DNA of 64,000 nucleotides from Leptothrix cholodnii SP-6 (GTDB lineage Bacteria; Pseudomonadota; Gammaproteobacteria; Burkholderiales; Burkholderiaceae_C): NCBI RefSeq assembly GCF_000019785.1, contig NC_010524.1, positions 2,666,001 to 2,730,000 of the forward strand, read 5' to 3'. Shown piece by piece: positions 25,834 to 37,220 of this stretch (position 1 is its first letter; each line of letters starts with the position of its first letter). The notes under the pieces were generated by a model. It saw only the letters and a program-made list of their open reading frames with translations, ran no database searches and was not told where the DNA came from. The position numbers and the translations under genes were made by a program.

Positions 25834-26913
25834 TCAAGGCGCGGGTGCGGACTGTGCCAGCCAGTGGCCGGCGAGCGCCACCGCCGCCTCGGCATCGGAC
25901 GCGGTGCCATCCGCCCCGACCGCGCGGCACAGCGCCGGGTCGACGGTGAACGGCGGGCCGCCGACCATGACACGCACCCGGGCACAGCGCGGATCGGCGC
26001 GGACACGCTCGATCAGCTCCTTCACCCCGTGCAGGTGGCAGCCCATCGTCGCCGAGACGGCCAGCACGTCGGCCGCACGCTCGGCCAGCGCCTGCACGAC
26101 GGCGTCGTGCGGCGTGCTGGCGCCGCAGTAATAGGCGTCCCAGCCGGCCATCTCGAAGAAATCGCCCACCATGCGCGCGCCGACCTCGTGCAGATCGCCG
26201 CTGATGCAGACGACCACGACGCGGTGCCCGCCGCGCGTGTCGGTGATTGCCCGCGGCAGCAGCTGCGACATCACGACCTGGGTAGCGGCACTGCAGAAAT
26301 GCTCCTGCGCGACGCTGATCTTCTTCATCTGCCACAGCAGGCCGACCTCCCGCAGCGCCGGCTGGAAGACCTGCAGGTACAGATCTCGGACGGACTCGCC
26401 GCGTTCGGCGGCGTCGAACACCAGCCGGCCCGCTGCCTTGCGGTAGCCGCCCAGCAGCGTGTGAACGTACTCGCGCGCCAGCGGTGCCAGGCGCTCGCCG
26501 GGGTCGATGAAGCTGGCGCTGGTGCTCGGCAGGGTCGGCAGCGCGGCGCGCGCGCCGTCGATCATCGCGATGGCGGGGTCGGCCACCGGGGGCGGCATCT
26601 GCTCGCGCAACACGTCGGCCATGCAGGCGAGGTGGTGATCGAGGTCCTCGCTGCGCACGTTGCGCTGCGCCAGCAGCACCTTGACCCAGCCGATGTAGTC
26701 GTTGAAGAGCGCCGGGCTGCCGGCGTCGACGGCATCGGCGAGATACGCGAAATGGTAGCCCGCGTCCCGGCGCGCCTTGGCGCGGCCGGCGGCGCCGTAA
26801 CGCGCGCGCAAGCGGGGATAGCGGGCGAACTCGCACACGACCACCGCGTCGGCCAGTGCGCCGGCCTGGTCGCGCAGCTGGTGGCCGGCAGACAGGACGA
26901 GCGTGTCGTTCAT
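25834..26913 (-). CDS. CarH/LitR-like cobalamin-binding protein lacking the MerR DNA-binding domain
   Basis: 359 residues. The C-terminal Rossmann B12-binding domain (about 225-355) has the base-off motif D240-x-H242-x-x-G245 (GDLHEVG), plus SATMGCH and VMVGGPPF. It is preceded by a four-helix B12 cap domain carrying W194 followed nine residues later by E204-H205 (LWQMKKISVAQEH). This Wx9EH pattern is characteristic of the light-sensing CarH/LitR cap that contacts adenosylcobalamin. The first 140 residues are not a MerR helix-turn-helix; they form an unrecognised helical region (CEFARYPRLRARYGAAGRAK). It could be a B12 photosensor acting through protein partners, or a corrinoid carrier. The 280 bp upstream hold no obvious gene or promoter. 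Confidence 0.82.
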   Translation of the reverse strand: MNDTLVLSAGHQLRDQAGALADAVVVCEFARYPRLRARYGAAGRAKARRDAGYHFAYLADAVDAGSPALFNDYIGWVKVLLAQRNVRSEDLDHHLACMADVLREQMPPPVADPAIAMIDGARAALPTLPSTSASFIDPGERLAPLAREYVHTLLGGYRKAAGRLVFDAAERGESVRDLYLQVFQPALREVGLLWQMKKISVAQEHFCSAATQVVMSQLLPRAITDTRGGHRVVVVCISGDLHEVGARMVGDFFEMAGWDAYYCGASTPHDAVVQALAERAADVLAVSATMGCHLHGVKELIERVRADPRCARVRVMVGGPPFTVDPALCRAVGADGTASDAEAAVALAGHWLAQSAPAP

Positions 26914-27193
26914 CGCTGCCTCGTCCGCACACGGCTCGAATTCGCGCAACACCGCCCCGGCCCCGGCCATCGTGGACCCGGCATCGACTCCGTCACTGGC
27001 TTGTTCGCGCTGGCACCGCCATCCATGCATTCGACCCCTCGGCGGGCTTCGACCCGCCCTGACACAGGGGCGATGATCGCGCGAAAACCACGACGCAGTC
27101 GTCGACGCCACCTTGAAAGGACCGCGCGCTTGCGCCAGCGTCAACCCGGCGGCGGTCGTTGCGGCGCCCGGGAAACCTCGATGCGCGGCGGAT

Positions 27194-28534
27194 TCAGCGC
27201 ATGTGGAACAGCTCCTGATGGAAGGCGGTGCGCGGCAGGCCACGCGCGCCGAAGTCGCGCATCAGCGCCTGGCCGAAGCCGACCGGGCCGCAGAACCACA
27301 GGCTGGCGTCGCGCCAGTCGGGCACCAGGGCGCGGATGCGGGTGCCGTCGAGCCGGCCGTGTTCGGCGTCGACCAGCACGTGCAGGCGCACGCCGGCTGC
27401 TGCGGCGTCGGCGGTCAGCCTCTCCAGTGCGACCGGGTCGCTGACCGCGGTCGGGTGGAACAGGTCGATCTGCGCCGCCCCCGGCGTGCCCGCGAGCTGC
27501 TGCATGCGCGCGATGAAGGGCGTGATGCCGATGCCCGCGCCGACCCAGATCTGGCGGCGCTTGCCGTCCTCGAAATCGAAGCGGCCGTAAGGGCCCTCCA
27601 CCGTCACCGGCATGCCCACCGTCAGGTACTCGGGCAGGCGCCGGGTGTGGTCGCCCAGGGCCTTGGTGATGAAGGTGATCTGGCGCGTCTGCGCGTCCCA
27701 GGCCGAGGCGATGGTGTACGGGTGCGCGCCTTCCTTCGGGTCGGTGGTCACGAAGGCGAACTGGCCGGCGGCGTGGCCGGGCCAGCCGTCGGCCAGCGTG
27801 ACGCGGGACTCGAGCACGTCCAGCTCGGGGTAGGGCCGCAGCGCCGTGATCGTGCCCTGGACCTTGCGGCGCGCGCCGACACGGCCGAGCAGGACCCGCA
27901 CCGCGGCCACGCTGCCGGCGGCCATCAGCGGCGCGAGCACCCAACCGACCGGCTGGCCCCAGTAGGCGAACTTGACCAGCACCACCGAATGGAAGACCAG
28001 CGCCAGGTAGATGGCGGCCAGCCACGTGTGCGTCTTGGCAAACAGCCGGTACGGAAAACGCTTGATCAGGGCCAGCACCAGCAGCAGCGCGGCGGCGTAG
28101 AAGGCCCACTCGCCGACCGTCTCGGCCAGGCCGCGCTGGCTGCCGAGCAGGCCTTCGATCAGGCCCTTGTCGCCGGTCGGGCGCGGGCCGCGGGCCGGGC
28201 GGACCAGCCAGCCCCAGCCGACCATCCACTTGGTGCCCCGGCCCAGCCACCAGTGCAGCACGCTCACCACCAAGGCGGTGATGCCCAGCCACTTGTGCAG
28301 GCGGTACATCTTGTCGAGGCCGTCGAGGTGCGGCTCCAGCCACACGGGGCGCAGCGCCAGCAGCATCGACAGGCTCATCACGCCGATCGCGATCACGCCG
28401 CTGTACTGCATGAACACGGCGCGAAAGCCGAAGTAGGTCAGCGGCTGCGGCAGCTGCGGCTCGGCCAGCAGCCACAGGCCCGTGAGCAGCACCAGGGCCG
28501 CGATGAAAGCTTGTTTGACTCGGTAGGTCTGCAT
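27194..28534 (-). CDS. Ferric-reductase-like transmembrane flavoprotein (FAD/NAD(P)H oxidoreductase)
   Basis: 446 residues. The N-terminal half has about six membrane helices with the ferric-reductase pattern of haem-ligand-like His residues ([40 protein letters not shown]). The C-terminal half is a ferredoxin-reductase module: FAD motif [18 protein letters not shown](P)-binding [16 protein letters not shown] and the terminal WFCGPVGFG. It would move electrons from NAD(P)H across the inner membrane to a metal or quinone acceptor. It is transcribed divergently from a two-component system 152 bp away, which may control it. The ATG at 28534 was chosen; in-frame upstream starts would extend into that promoter region. 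Confidence 0.85.
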   Translation of the reverse strand: MQTYRVKQAFIAALVLLTGLWLLAEPQLPQPLTYFGFRAVFMQYSGVIAIGVMSLSMLLALRPVWLEPHLDGLDKMYRLHKWLGITALVVSVLHWWLGRGTKWMVGWGWLVRPARGPRPTGDKGLIEGLLGSQRGLAETVGEWAFYAAALLLVLALIKRFPYRLFAKTHTWLAAIYLALVFHSVVLVKFAYWGQPVGWVLAPLMAAGSVAAVRVLLGRVGARRKVQGTITALRPYPELDVLESRVTLADGWPGHAAGQFAFVTTDPKEGAHPYTIASAWDAQTRQITFITKALGDHTRRLPEYLTVGMPVTVEGPYGRFDFEDGKRRQIWVGAGIGITPFIARMQQLAGTPGAAQIDLFHPTAVSDPVALERLTADAAAAGVRLHVLVDAEHGRLDGTRIRALVPDWRDASLWFCGPVGFGQALMRDFGARGLPRTAFHQELFHMR

Positions 28535-28686
28535 GTCAGTCCTGGCCTGTGCTCGGCCGGCCGTCTTGGGATGGGCACAAGATTGGCGCGCGAATGTGCA
28601 GGAAAAATGGAAGCCCCTCGCCCGCCAGCCGAGCCTTGCCAGAACCGGTCGCCGATGCGCCAATCGGCCCGAACCGCACGCCAGAC

Positions 28687-30105
28687 ATGAAACGCCCCGG
28701 CATCACCATCCAACTCTTCCTGGCCGTGCTGGCCGTCGCCACGCTGGTCGCCGTGGCGATGGGCGCGGCGGCGCAGCTGAGCTTCAGCCGCGGCTTCATC
28801 GGCTACCTCAACGAGCAGGCGGTGCAGCGCATGGAGGCCGCGATCCCGCGCCTGCAGCAGGCCTACGGCGAGCGCGGCGGCAGCTGGGCCTTCCTGCACG
28901 GCAAGCCCGGCGCCTGGTTCCGGCTGATCGAGGCCGAGGCCGGCACCGACCTCAGCGGCCCGTGGGACGCCGACCCCGACCTGCTGGCGCCGCACCTGCT
29001 CGGCCTGGGCCGGCGGCTGACGCTGCTCGATGCGCAGCGCCAGCGCGTCATCGGCTACCCCAACCTCTACGCCGACTCCGAGCAGCGCGAGATCACCGTC
29101 GACGGCCGCAGCGTCGGCTGGATCGCGCTGGCGCCGATCCAGTCGGTCACCGATGCCGCGACGCTGCGGTTCCTCGACAGCCAGCTGCGTGCCATCCTGG
29201 CGATGGGCGCGCTGGCACTGGTGCTGGCCACGCTGATCGCCTGGTGGGTGGCGCGCGCCCTGCTCGCGCCGGTGCGCGAGGTCGCCGCGGCCACCCATCG
29301 CCTGGCGGCCGGACACCACGACACCCGGGTGTCGATCCGCAGCAAGGACGAGGTCGGCCAGCTGGCGCAGGATTTCAACCAGCTCGCCCTCACGCTCGAG
29401 CGCAACGAACGCATGCGGCGCGACTACATGGCCGACATCTCGCACGAGCTGCGCACGCCGCTGTCGGTGCTGCGCGGCGAGATCGAGGCGATGGAGGACG
29501 GCATCCACCCGCTCACGCCACAGAACCTGGGCGTGCTGCACGGCGAGGTGCAGACGCTCACCCAGCTGGTCAACGACCTGCACGAGCTGGCGCTGGCCGA
29601 CGTCGGCGCGCTGCGCTACCGCAAGACCGACCTCGACCTGGCGCCGCTGCTGGCCCGCGAGGCGGCACAGTTCGGCACCCGCTGCGCCGAGCGCCGGCTG
29701 CGCCTGGAGGTCGACACGGGCACAGAAGCCGTCACCGTGCAGGCCGACGCCGACCGCCTGCGCCAGCTGCTGCACAACCTGCTCGACAACGCGGTGCGCT
29801 ACACCGATCCGGGCGGCAGCTTGCAGGTTCGGCTGCGAGCCCAAGGCACGTGGGCGGTGATCGACATCGAAGACTCGGCGCCGGGCGTGCCGACCGAGCA
29901 GCTGCCGCGGCTGTTCGAGCGCTTCTTCCGGGTCGAAGCGTCGCGCGGCCGCGCCGGTGGTGGCAGCGGTCTGGGGCTGGCGATCTGCCGCAGCATCGTG
30001 CAGGCCCACGGCGGCGACATCACCGCGCACGCCTCGCCGCTGGGCGGCGTGCGCATCGAGATCCGGCTGCCGCTGCTGCAGGCCGTGACGGAGAACCCCG
30101 CATGA
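28687..30105 (+). CDS. Sensor histidine kinase, BaeS-like
   Basis: 472-residue inner-membrane kinase. TM1 (about residues 8-28) and TM2 (about 175-197) bracket a periplasmic sensor of about 145 residues. A HAMP domain follows (about 198-250, [20 protein letters not shown]). The H-box is [15 protein letters not shown] with His253, and the ATP-binding domain has N-box [15 protein letters not shown]1 IEDSAPGV and G2 [14 protein letters not shown]. It overlaps the response-regulator gene by 4 bp (ATGA). Sequence style is BaeS-like, a family that senses envelope damage or toxic compounds. The adjacent divergent flavoprotein gene is the obvious candidate target. Confidence 0.92.
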   Translation: MKRPGITIQLFLAVLAVATLVAVAMGAAAQLSFSRGFIGYLNEQAVQRMEAAIPRLQQAYGERGGSWAFLHGKPGAWFRLIEAEAGTDLSGPWDADPDLLAPHLLGLGRRLTLLDAQRQRVIGYPNLYADSEQREITVDGRSVGWIALAPIQSVTDAATLRFLDSQLRAILAMGALALVLATLIAWWVARALLAPVREVAAATHRLAAGHHDTRVSIRSKDEVGQLAQDFNQLALTLERNERMRRDYMADISHELRTPLSVLRGEIEAMEDGIHPLTPQNLGVLHGEVQTLTQLVNDLHELALADVGALRYRKTDLDLAPLLAREAAQFGTRCAERRLRLEVDTGTEAVTVQADADRLRQLLHNLLDNAVRYTDPGGSLQVRLRAQGTWAVIDIEDSAPGVPTEQLPRLFERFFRVEASRGRAGGGSGLGLAICRSIVQAHGGDITAHASPLGGVRIEIRLPLLQAVTENPA

Positions 30106-30827
30106 ACGCCCCCCGCCCCGACCATGTGCTGGTGGTCGAAGACGAGCCCCGCCTGGCCCGGCTGGTCAGCGACTACCTGGTCGCCGCCGGCTACACCACC
30201 CGCATCGTCGACCACGGCCTCGACGTGCTGCCGGCCGTGCGCCAGCACGCGCCCGACCTGATCGTGCTCGACCTGATGCTGCCCGGCCGCGACGGCCTGA
30301 GCCTCTGCCAGGAGCTGCGGCGGTTCAGCGAGGTGCCGGTCATCATGCTGACGGCGCGGGTCGAGGAGGTCGACCGCCTGATCGGCCTCGAAGCCGGCGC
30401 CGACGACTACATCTGCAAGCCCTTCAGCCCGCGCGAGGTGGTGGCGCGTGTCAAGGCCGTGTTGCGCCGGCACAAGCGCGTGCCGACCGACTTGGTCGCC
30501 GCGCCATCGAGCCCGCTGGTGATCGACGAGGAGCGCCACCGCGCCCTGCTCGACGGCCACGAGCTCGACCTGACGCCGGTCGAGTTTCGGCTGCTGAAGG
30601 CGCTGGCCGCCGCACCCGGCCGGGTCTTCTCGCGCGACCAGCTGCTCGACAAGCTGCACGACGACACCCGCGCGCTGAGCGACCGCACCATCGACAGCCA
30701 CGTCAAGAACCTGCGCCGCAAGCTGGAGCAGGCGTGCCCGGGGCTGGAGCCGATCCGCTCGATCTACGGCGTGGGTTACCGGTTCGAGCTGGGTGACGAC
30801 ACGCGTGCCTGGTCGAGCTCGCCGTAG
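30102..30827 (+). CDS. OmpR/PhoB-family response regulator, BaeR-like
   Basis: 241 residues. The receiver domain (about 8-122) has acidic pocket EDE (13-15), phospho-acceptor Asp57 in VLDLMLPG, Thr in MLTAR and Lys in CKPFSPRE. The C-terminal winged helix (about 140-232) has [28 protein letters not shown] and YGVGYRF. It is coupled to the sensor kinase by ATGA overlap, so the pair forms one transcript. It converges with the sugar-kinase gene with a 47-bp gap. Confidence 0.93.
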   Translation: MNAPRPDHVLVVEDEPRLARLVSDYLVAAGYTTRIVDHGLDVLPAVRQHAPDLIVLDLMLPGRDGLSLCQELRRFSEVPVIMLTARVEEVDRLIGLEAGADDYICKPFSPREVVARVKAVLRRHKRVPTDLVAAPSSPLVIDEERHRALLDGHELDLTPVEFRLLKALAAAPGRVFSRDQLLDKLHDDTRALSDRTIDSHVKNLRRKLEQACPGLEPIRSIYGVGYRFELGDDTRAWSSSP

Positions 30828-30874
30828 AACGCCTTGCGCACGTCCTGTGGCAACGGGCCCGCGGCAGGCTCACG

Positions 30875-31852
30875 TCACGGCTTGATGACGTGTCGATCGA
30901 TCCATTGCCGGACTTCCGTCAGCGCCCCCTCGGGCGCCAGGGCGCCGTGGTGACCGATGACCACGCCGGCGACCTGCTGGCCGAGCCGGCATGAGACCAG
31001 CGGGTCCATGCCCACCAGCCGGCCGGCGAGGTAGCCCGCGTTGAACGAGTCACCGGCGCCGGTGGTGTCGCGGATGTCCGTCACGTCGGGCGTCGGCAGA
31101 TGACCGCGGCGGCCGGCCACCGAATACGCCACATCCTGCGCGCCGTTCTTGACCACGATCTCGGCCACGCCGGCGGCCTCGAAGCGGGCCAGCGTCGCCT
31201 GCGGATCCGCATCGCCCCAGACCTGCGCCTCGTCGTCGAAGCTCGGCAGCGCGATGTCGGTGACCGCCAGCATGGCCTGCGTGGCCGCGCGCAGTTCCGC
31301 CACGTCGCGCCAGAGCCGCAGGCGCACGTTGGGGTCGAACGACACCCCCGCGCCGGCGCTGCGGGCCTGTGCCAGCGCCTGGAACAGGTGCCGGCGCCCG
31401 GTCTCGCCGATGACGGCCAGCGTGATGCCCGAGACGTGGATCAGGCCGCAGTCGCGCGTCGCATCGGCCAGAACGGCGAGGTCGTCGGCCAGGCGTCGCG
31501 CGGCCGAGGTCTCGCGCCAATAGGTGAAGCTGCGCTCGGCCCCGGCCAGGCTGATGACGTAGAGCCCGAGGGTGCGCTGCGGGTCTCTGGCGATGCGCTG
31601 CGCGTCCATCCGGCTGGCCTCGATGAAGGCCACCAGCTGGTCGGAGAAGGCGTCGTTGCCGACCTTCGTGAAATAGCCCACCGACGCGTGCGCGCCGAGG
31701 ATCTGCGCCATGTGCCAGCAGGTGTTGAGGGTGTCGCCGGCAAAGCCGCGGCGATAGGTGTCGCCACCGGTCGGGGCGAACTCGACCATCGCCTCGCCGA
31801 TGCCCAGCACCGAGCGGTTGCGCCAGTGGCGGATGTGCTGCGTGGGGGTCAT
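30875..31852 (-). CDS. kdgK: PfkB-family sugar kinase, probable 2-keto-3-deoxygluconate kinase
   Basis: 325-residue ribokinase-fold enzyme. The N-terminal GIGEAMVEFAP and RRGFAGDTLNTCWHMAQILG are typical of KDG kinases. The catalytic signature DTTGAGDSFNAGYLAG (about 255-270) contains the base Asp. The product would be 2-keto-3-deoxy-6-phosphogluconate for the Entner-Doudoroff aldolase, linking uronate or aldonate catabolism to central metabolism. No aldolase gene is adjacent. ATG 31852 is preferred over an in-frame TTG 21 bp upstream. It is divergent from the hypothetical gene at 31989. Confidence 0.85.
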   Translation of the reverse strand: MTPTQHIRHWRNRSVLGIGEAMVEFAPTGGDTYRRGFAGDTLNTCWHMAQILGAHASVGYFTKVGNDAFSDQLVAFIEASRMDAQRIARDPQRTLGLYVISLAGAERSFTYWRETSAARRLADDLAVLADATRDCGLIHVSGITLAVIGETGRRHLFQALAQARSAGAGVSFDPNVRLRLWRDVAELRAATQAMLAVTDIALPSFDDEAQVWGDADPQATLARFEAAGVAEIVVKNGAQDVAYSVAGRRGHLPTPDVTDIRDTTGAGDSFNAGYLAGRLVGMDPLVSCRLGQQVAGVVIGHHGALAPEGALTEVRQWIDRHVIKP

Positions 31853-31988
31853 GGGATCAGCCTCGTCGTTCAAAGATGGCGCCGGTCAGGAAACGATGGT
31901 CTTCGAGCGGGCTGCTGCGCGTCAAGGGCACCGGGCGGCAGGACGCGTCCAGTAGAGTCGCACCCTCCCCTGATCGCCGCCCGTCGCC

Positions 31989-32867
31989 ATGAACCGCTTG
32001 CAGACCGAGTTCCGCCGCCTCTACCACCCCCATCCGGCCGGTGCGGCCGGTGCGGCCGGGGCGGACGGCGACCCGGAGGGCCTGATCGACGCGCAGGGCC
32101 GGGTCCGCGCCCTGGTGCTGGAGCTGGCCCGTCCGGCCGACTGGGATCGGCTCGGCGAGGTGTGGCGTGGCGTGCAGGCCGACCTGGGCCTGCCGGCGCC
32201 GGCCATCGCGGTCTCGGGGACGGACGGGCTGCAGCTCTGGTTCTCGCTCGGCGAGCCGCTGGACGCGGCGCAAGCCCATGCCTTCCTGGTGGCGTTGCGC
32301 AGCCGTTATCTGCCGGACGTGGCCGCGCAGCGCATCGCCCTGATGCCGGCGCCGGACGCGTCATCGACAGCAGCGCAGCCGCATGCCCCGAAGGTGCCAG
32401 CCCGGAACGAATCGACCGGCGACTGGTCGGCCTTCGTCGCCCCGGACCTGGCGCCCATCTTTGCCGAGACACCCTGGCTCGACCTGCCGCCGGGTGACGA
32501 GGGCCAGGCCAACCTGCTGGGCCGGCTGGCGAGCATCAGGCCGCCGCAACTGGCGGCCGCGCTCGCGCAGCTCGAACCGGCGGCGCCATCGACGGCCAGC
32601 CCGTCGACAGACAAGCCTGCGGCGGCCACCAGCGACAGCTGCCCGACGCCCGGCTCGGCGATCGGCTCGACCCGGTATCCGGAGCCCGGCAGCTTCCTGC
32701 TGGCGGTCATGAACGACGCGTCCGTGCCGCTGGCGCTGCGCATCGAAGCCGCCAAGGCGCTGCTGCCCTACGCCGACGTCACGCGCCAGATGACGTTGCC
32801 CACGTCGTCGGCCACCAGCAGCGAGGCCGCGTCGGGCCCGATCACGACGCCGACCGGGCGGCCGTAG
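31989..32867 (+). CDS. Hypothetical protein with antisense 3' extension
   Basis: 292 residues, no signal peptide. The N-terminal half (MNRLQTEFRRLYHPH; RVRALVLELARPADWDRLGE; APAIAVSGTDGLQLWFSLGE) reads as a compact alpha/beta domain with some resemblance to primase-like folds. A Pro/Ala/Ser-rich linker follows (about 190-225). A segment SFLLAVMNDASVPLALRIEA then AAKALLPY resembles the helical motif often seen in phage terminase small-subunit-like proteins. The last 33 codons run antisense into the 3' end of the sugar-dehydrogenase gene (100-bp overlap) and are low complexity, so the original stop may have been lost. Function unknown. Confidence 0.6.
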   Translation: MNRLQTEFRRLYHPHPAGAAGAAGADGDPEGLIDAQGRVRALVLELARPADWDRLGEVWRGVQADLGLPAPAIAVSGTDGLQLWFSLGEPLDAAQAHAFLVALRSRYLPDVAAQRIALMPAPDASSTAAQPHAPKVPARNESTGDWSAFVAPDLAPIFAETPWLDLPPGDEGQANLLGRLASIRPPQLAAALAQLEPAAPSTASPSTDKPAAATSDSCPTPGSAIGSTRYPEPGSFLLAVMNDASVPLALRIEAAKALLPYADVTRQMTLPTSSATSSEAASGPITTPTGRP

Positions 32868-34084
32868 GACTGGCTCTCGTCGGGCGCCAGAAAGCCCGAC
32901 AGGATGTCGCGCGGCGGCCCGGCCGGGCGACCGTCGACGAAGGGCACGAAGACCACCTTGTAGCCGCTCAGCGTGCTGCGGTTCCACGAACCGTGCTGGC
33001 CGATGACCATGCCGTCCGGGAAGCCCGGCAGCGTGCCGGCCGGCAGCCAGCACAGGCCCAGCGAGGCGGTGTGCCCGCCCAGCGCGTAATCGGGCGCGAT
33101 GGCGCGGGCGACGGCCGCCGGATCCTGCGGCACCCGGTCGTCCACCGTCGGCCCCCAGTAGCTGTAGGGCCAGCCGTAGAAGCCGCCGTCGCGCACCGAG
33201 GTCAGGTAGTCGGGCGGCGTCTCGTCGCCCAGGCCGTCGCGCTCGTTGACGACCGTCCAGAGCTCGCCGGTCTGCGGCTGCCAGGCCAGGCCCACCGGGT
33301 TGCGCAGGCCGCCGGCAAAGATCCGGCTGCTGCCGCTGGCCAGGTCGACCTCGTGGATGCAGGCGCGGCCCTGCTCGACCTCGAAGCCGCTCTCGGCGAT
33401 GTTGCTGAGCGAGCCGACGCCGACGAACAGCTTGCTGCCGTCCGCGCTCGGCAGCAGGCTGCGGGTCCAGTGCCCGCCGGGCTTGAACGCCGCCAGCTGG
33501 CGGGCCGGCGCGGTGATGCGGGTGGCGCCGCTCGTGTACGGGAAAGCCAGCAGCGCGTCGGTGTTGCCGACGTAGAAGGTCTCGCCCAGCAGCGCCATGC
33601 CGAAGGGCTGGCTCAGGCCTTCGAGGAAGGTCGTGCGGGTTTCGGCCACGCCGTCGCCATCGGCGTCGCGCAGCAGCGTGATGCGGTTCGGGCTGATGCC
33701 GGTGGCGGCCGCACGTTTCATCGTGCTGAGCATCGCGTAGTCGAACAGCGAGTTGACGGTGCCGGGCAGGAAACAGGCCTCGGCCACGGTGACATCGCCG
33801 TTGGGCAGCACCAGCATCCAGCGCGGGTGATCGAGGCCGCTGGCGTAGGCGTCGACCCGCAGACCCGGCGCGGCCACCGGCTTGTGCCCCGGCGCCCAGC
33901 CCCTGGCGGTCGGCATCTTCAGCGTGGGCAGCCGGCCTTGCGGCCGGGCCGCGGGAATCGTCGGCGTGCTGCCGAGCGCCTGCGCCTGCGCGCCGCCCTG
34001 CAGGCGCCGCCACAGGATCGCCGCGTCGCCCACGCGGGCGACCACGCGTGCAAAAACCTGCGCGAGAACTCCGGACTCGTTCAT
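32768..34084 (-). CDS. Glucose/sorbosone dehydrogenase-like beta-propeller (PQQ-type)
   Basis: 438-residue beta-propeller resembling soluble PQQ-dependent aldose and sorbosone dehydrogenases. Seen are DHPRWMLVLPNGDVTVAEA, RDADGDGVAETRTTFLEGLS (calcium-loop-like), SQPFGMALLGETFYVGNTDA, GGLRNPVGLAWQP, NERDGLGDETPPDYL and QHGSWNRS. No clear Sec signal peptide starts at ATG 34084, which is odd for a family that usually works in the periplasm; the first 30 residues are instead an Ala/Val/Arg helix. The cofactor is not provable from sequence. It diverges from a hybrid histidine kinase and overlaps the hypothetical gene at its 3' end. Confidence 0.82.
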   Translation of the reverse strand: MNESGVLAQVFARVVARVGDAAILWRRLQGGAQAQALGSTPTIPAARPQGRLPTLKMPTARGWAPGHKPVAAPGLRVDAYASGLDHPRWMLVLPNGDVTVAEACFLPGTVNSLFDYAMLSTMKRAAATGISPNRITLLRDADGDGVAETRTTFLEGLSQPFGMALLGETFYVGNTDALLAFPYTSGATRITAPARQLAAFKPGGHWTRSLLPSADGSKLFVGVGSLSNIAESGFEVEQGRACIHEVDLASGSSRIFAGGLRNPVGLAWQPQTGELWTVVNERDGLGDETPPDYLTSVRDGGFYGWPYSYWGPTVDDRVPQDPAAVARAIAPDYALGGHTASLGLCWLPAGTLPGFPDGMVIGQHGSWNRSTLSGYKVVFVPFVDGRPAGPPRDILSGFLAPDESQSYGRPVGVVIGPDAASLLVADDVGNVIWRVTSA

Positions 34085-34161
34085 GGCATCCCCCCTTTCA
34101 AGTGGTGCGCATGGTACGCAGGTCTCCGCAATCGATAACGAAACGAACGGCCGGGGTTCGC

Positions 34162-36825
<2,664 letters not shown>

Positions 36826-36834
36826 GGCGCCGCC

Positions 36835-37185
36835 ATGGAAACCGTCCTCGCGAGCCTGGGCCTGTTCATCTGCGTGCTGCTGCTGGTGCGCATGGCCTTG
36901 CGACCGCGTGCGCGTGAGCGGCTCGACCGCGTCGGCCGCACCCTGCGCGGACAGGGCGTGGCGCTGTACGGATGGCTGGCCGGCCTGATCCGGCGGCGGC
37001 GCGCACCCGGCCCGGCCCGGCCGGATCCGAAAGCCGCGCGGCAACTGGCACAGGAGGCGATCCGGCGCGCCCGTGGCGGATCGAGCGCGCCCCAGGGCGA
37101 ATGGGACGGCAACGTGTTCCGCCCCCGCGGCGTCGACTGGTCGGGGCCGCCGGCCGGCAGGCCGGGCGACGAGCCGCGCGACTGA
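36835..37185 (+). CDS. Small single-TM protein of unknown function
   Basis: 116 residues, 9 bp after the hybrid kinase stop and probably co-transcribed. One N-terminal membrane segment (about 3-20, TVLASLGLFICVLLLVRMAL) is followed by a strongly basic Arg-rich stretch and a Pro/Gly-rich tail ending GVDWSGPPAGRPGDEPRD. Codon use is like the neighbours, which supports it as a real gene. I recognise no family. Confidence 0.6.
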   Translation: METVLASLGLFICVLLLVRMALRPRARERLDRVGRTLRGQGVALYGWLAGLIRRRRAPGPARPDPKAARQLAQEAIRRARGGSSAPQGEWDGNVFRPRGVDWSGPPAGRPGDEPRD

Positions 37186-37220
37186 ACCGGCAGGCACGGC
37201 GCCGAGCCGGCCCGCGGCCC

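Noticed and set aside
26914..27193. Possible N-terminal extension of the cobalamin-binding protein that could supply a MerR domain
   Set aside because: The upstream in-frame residues are low complexity without helix-turn-helix character, and ATG 26913 begins the structured part.
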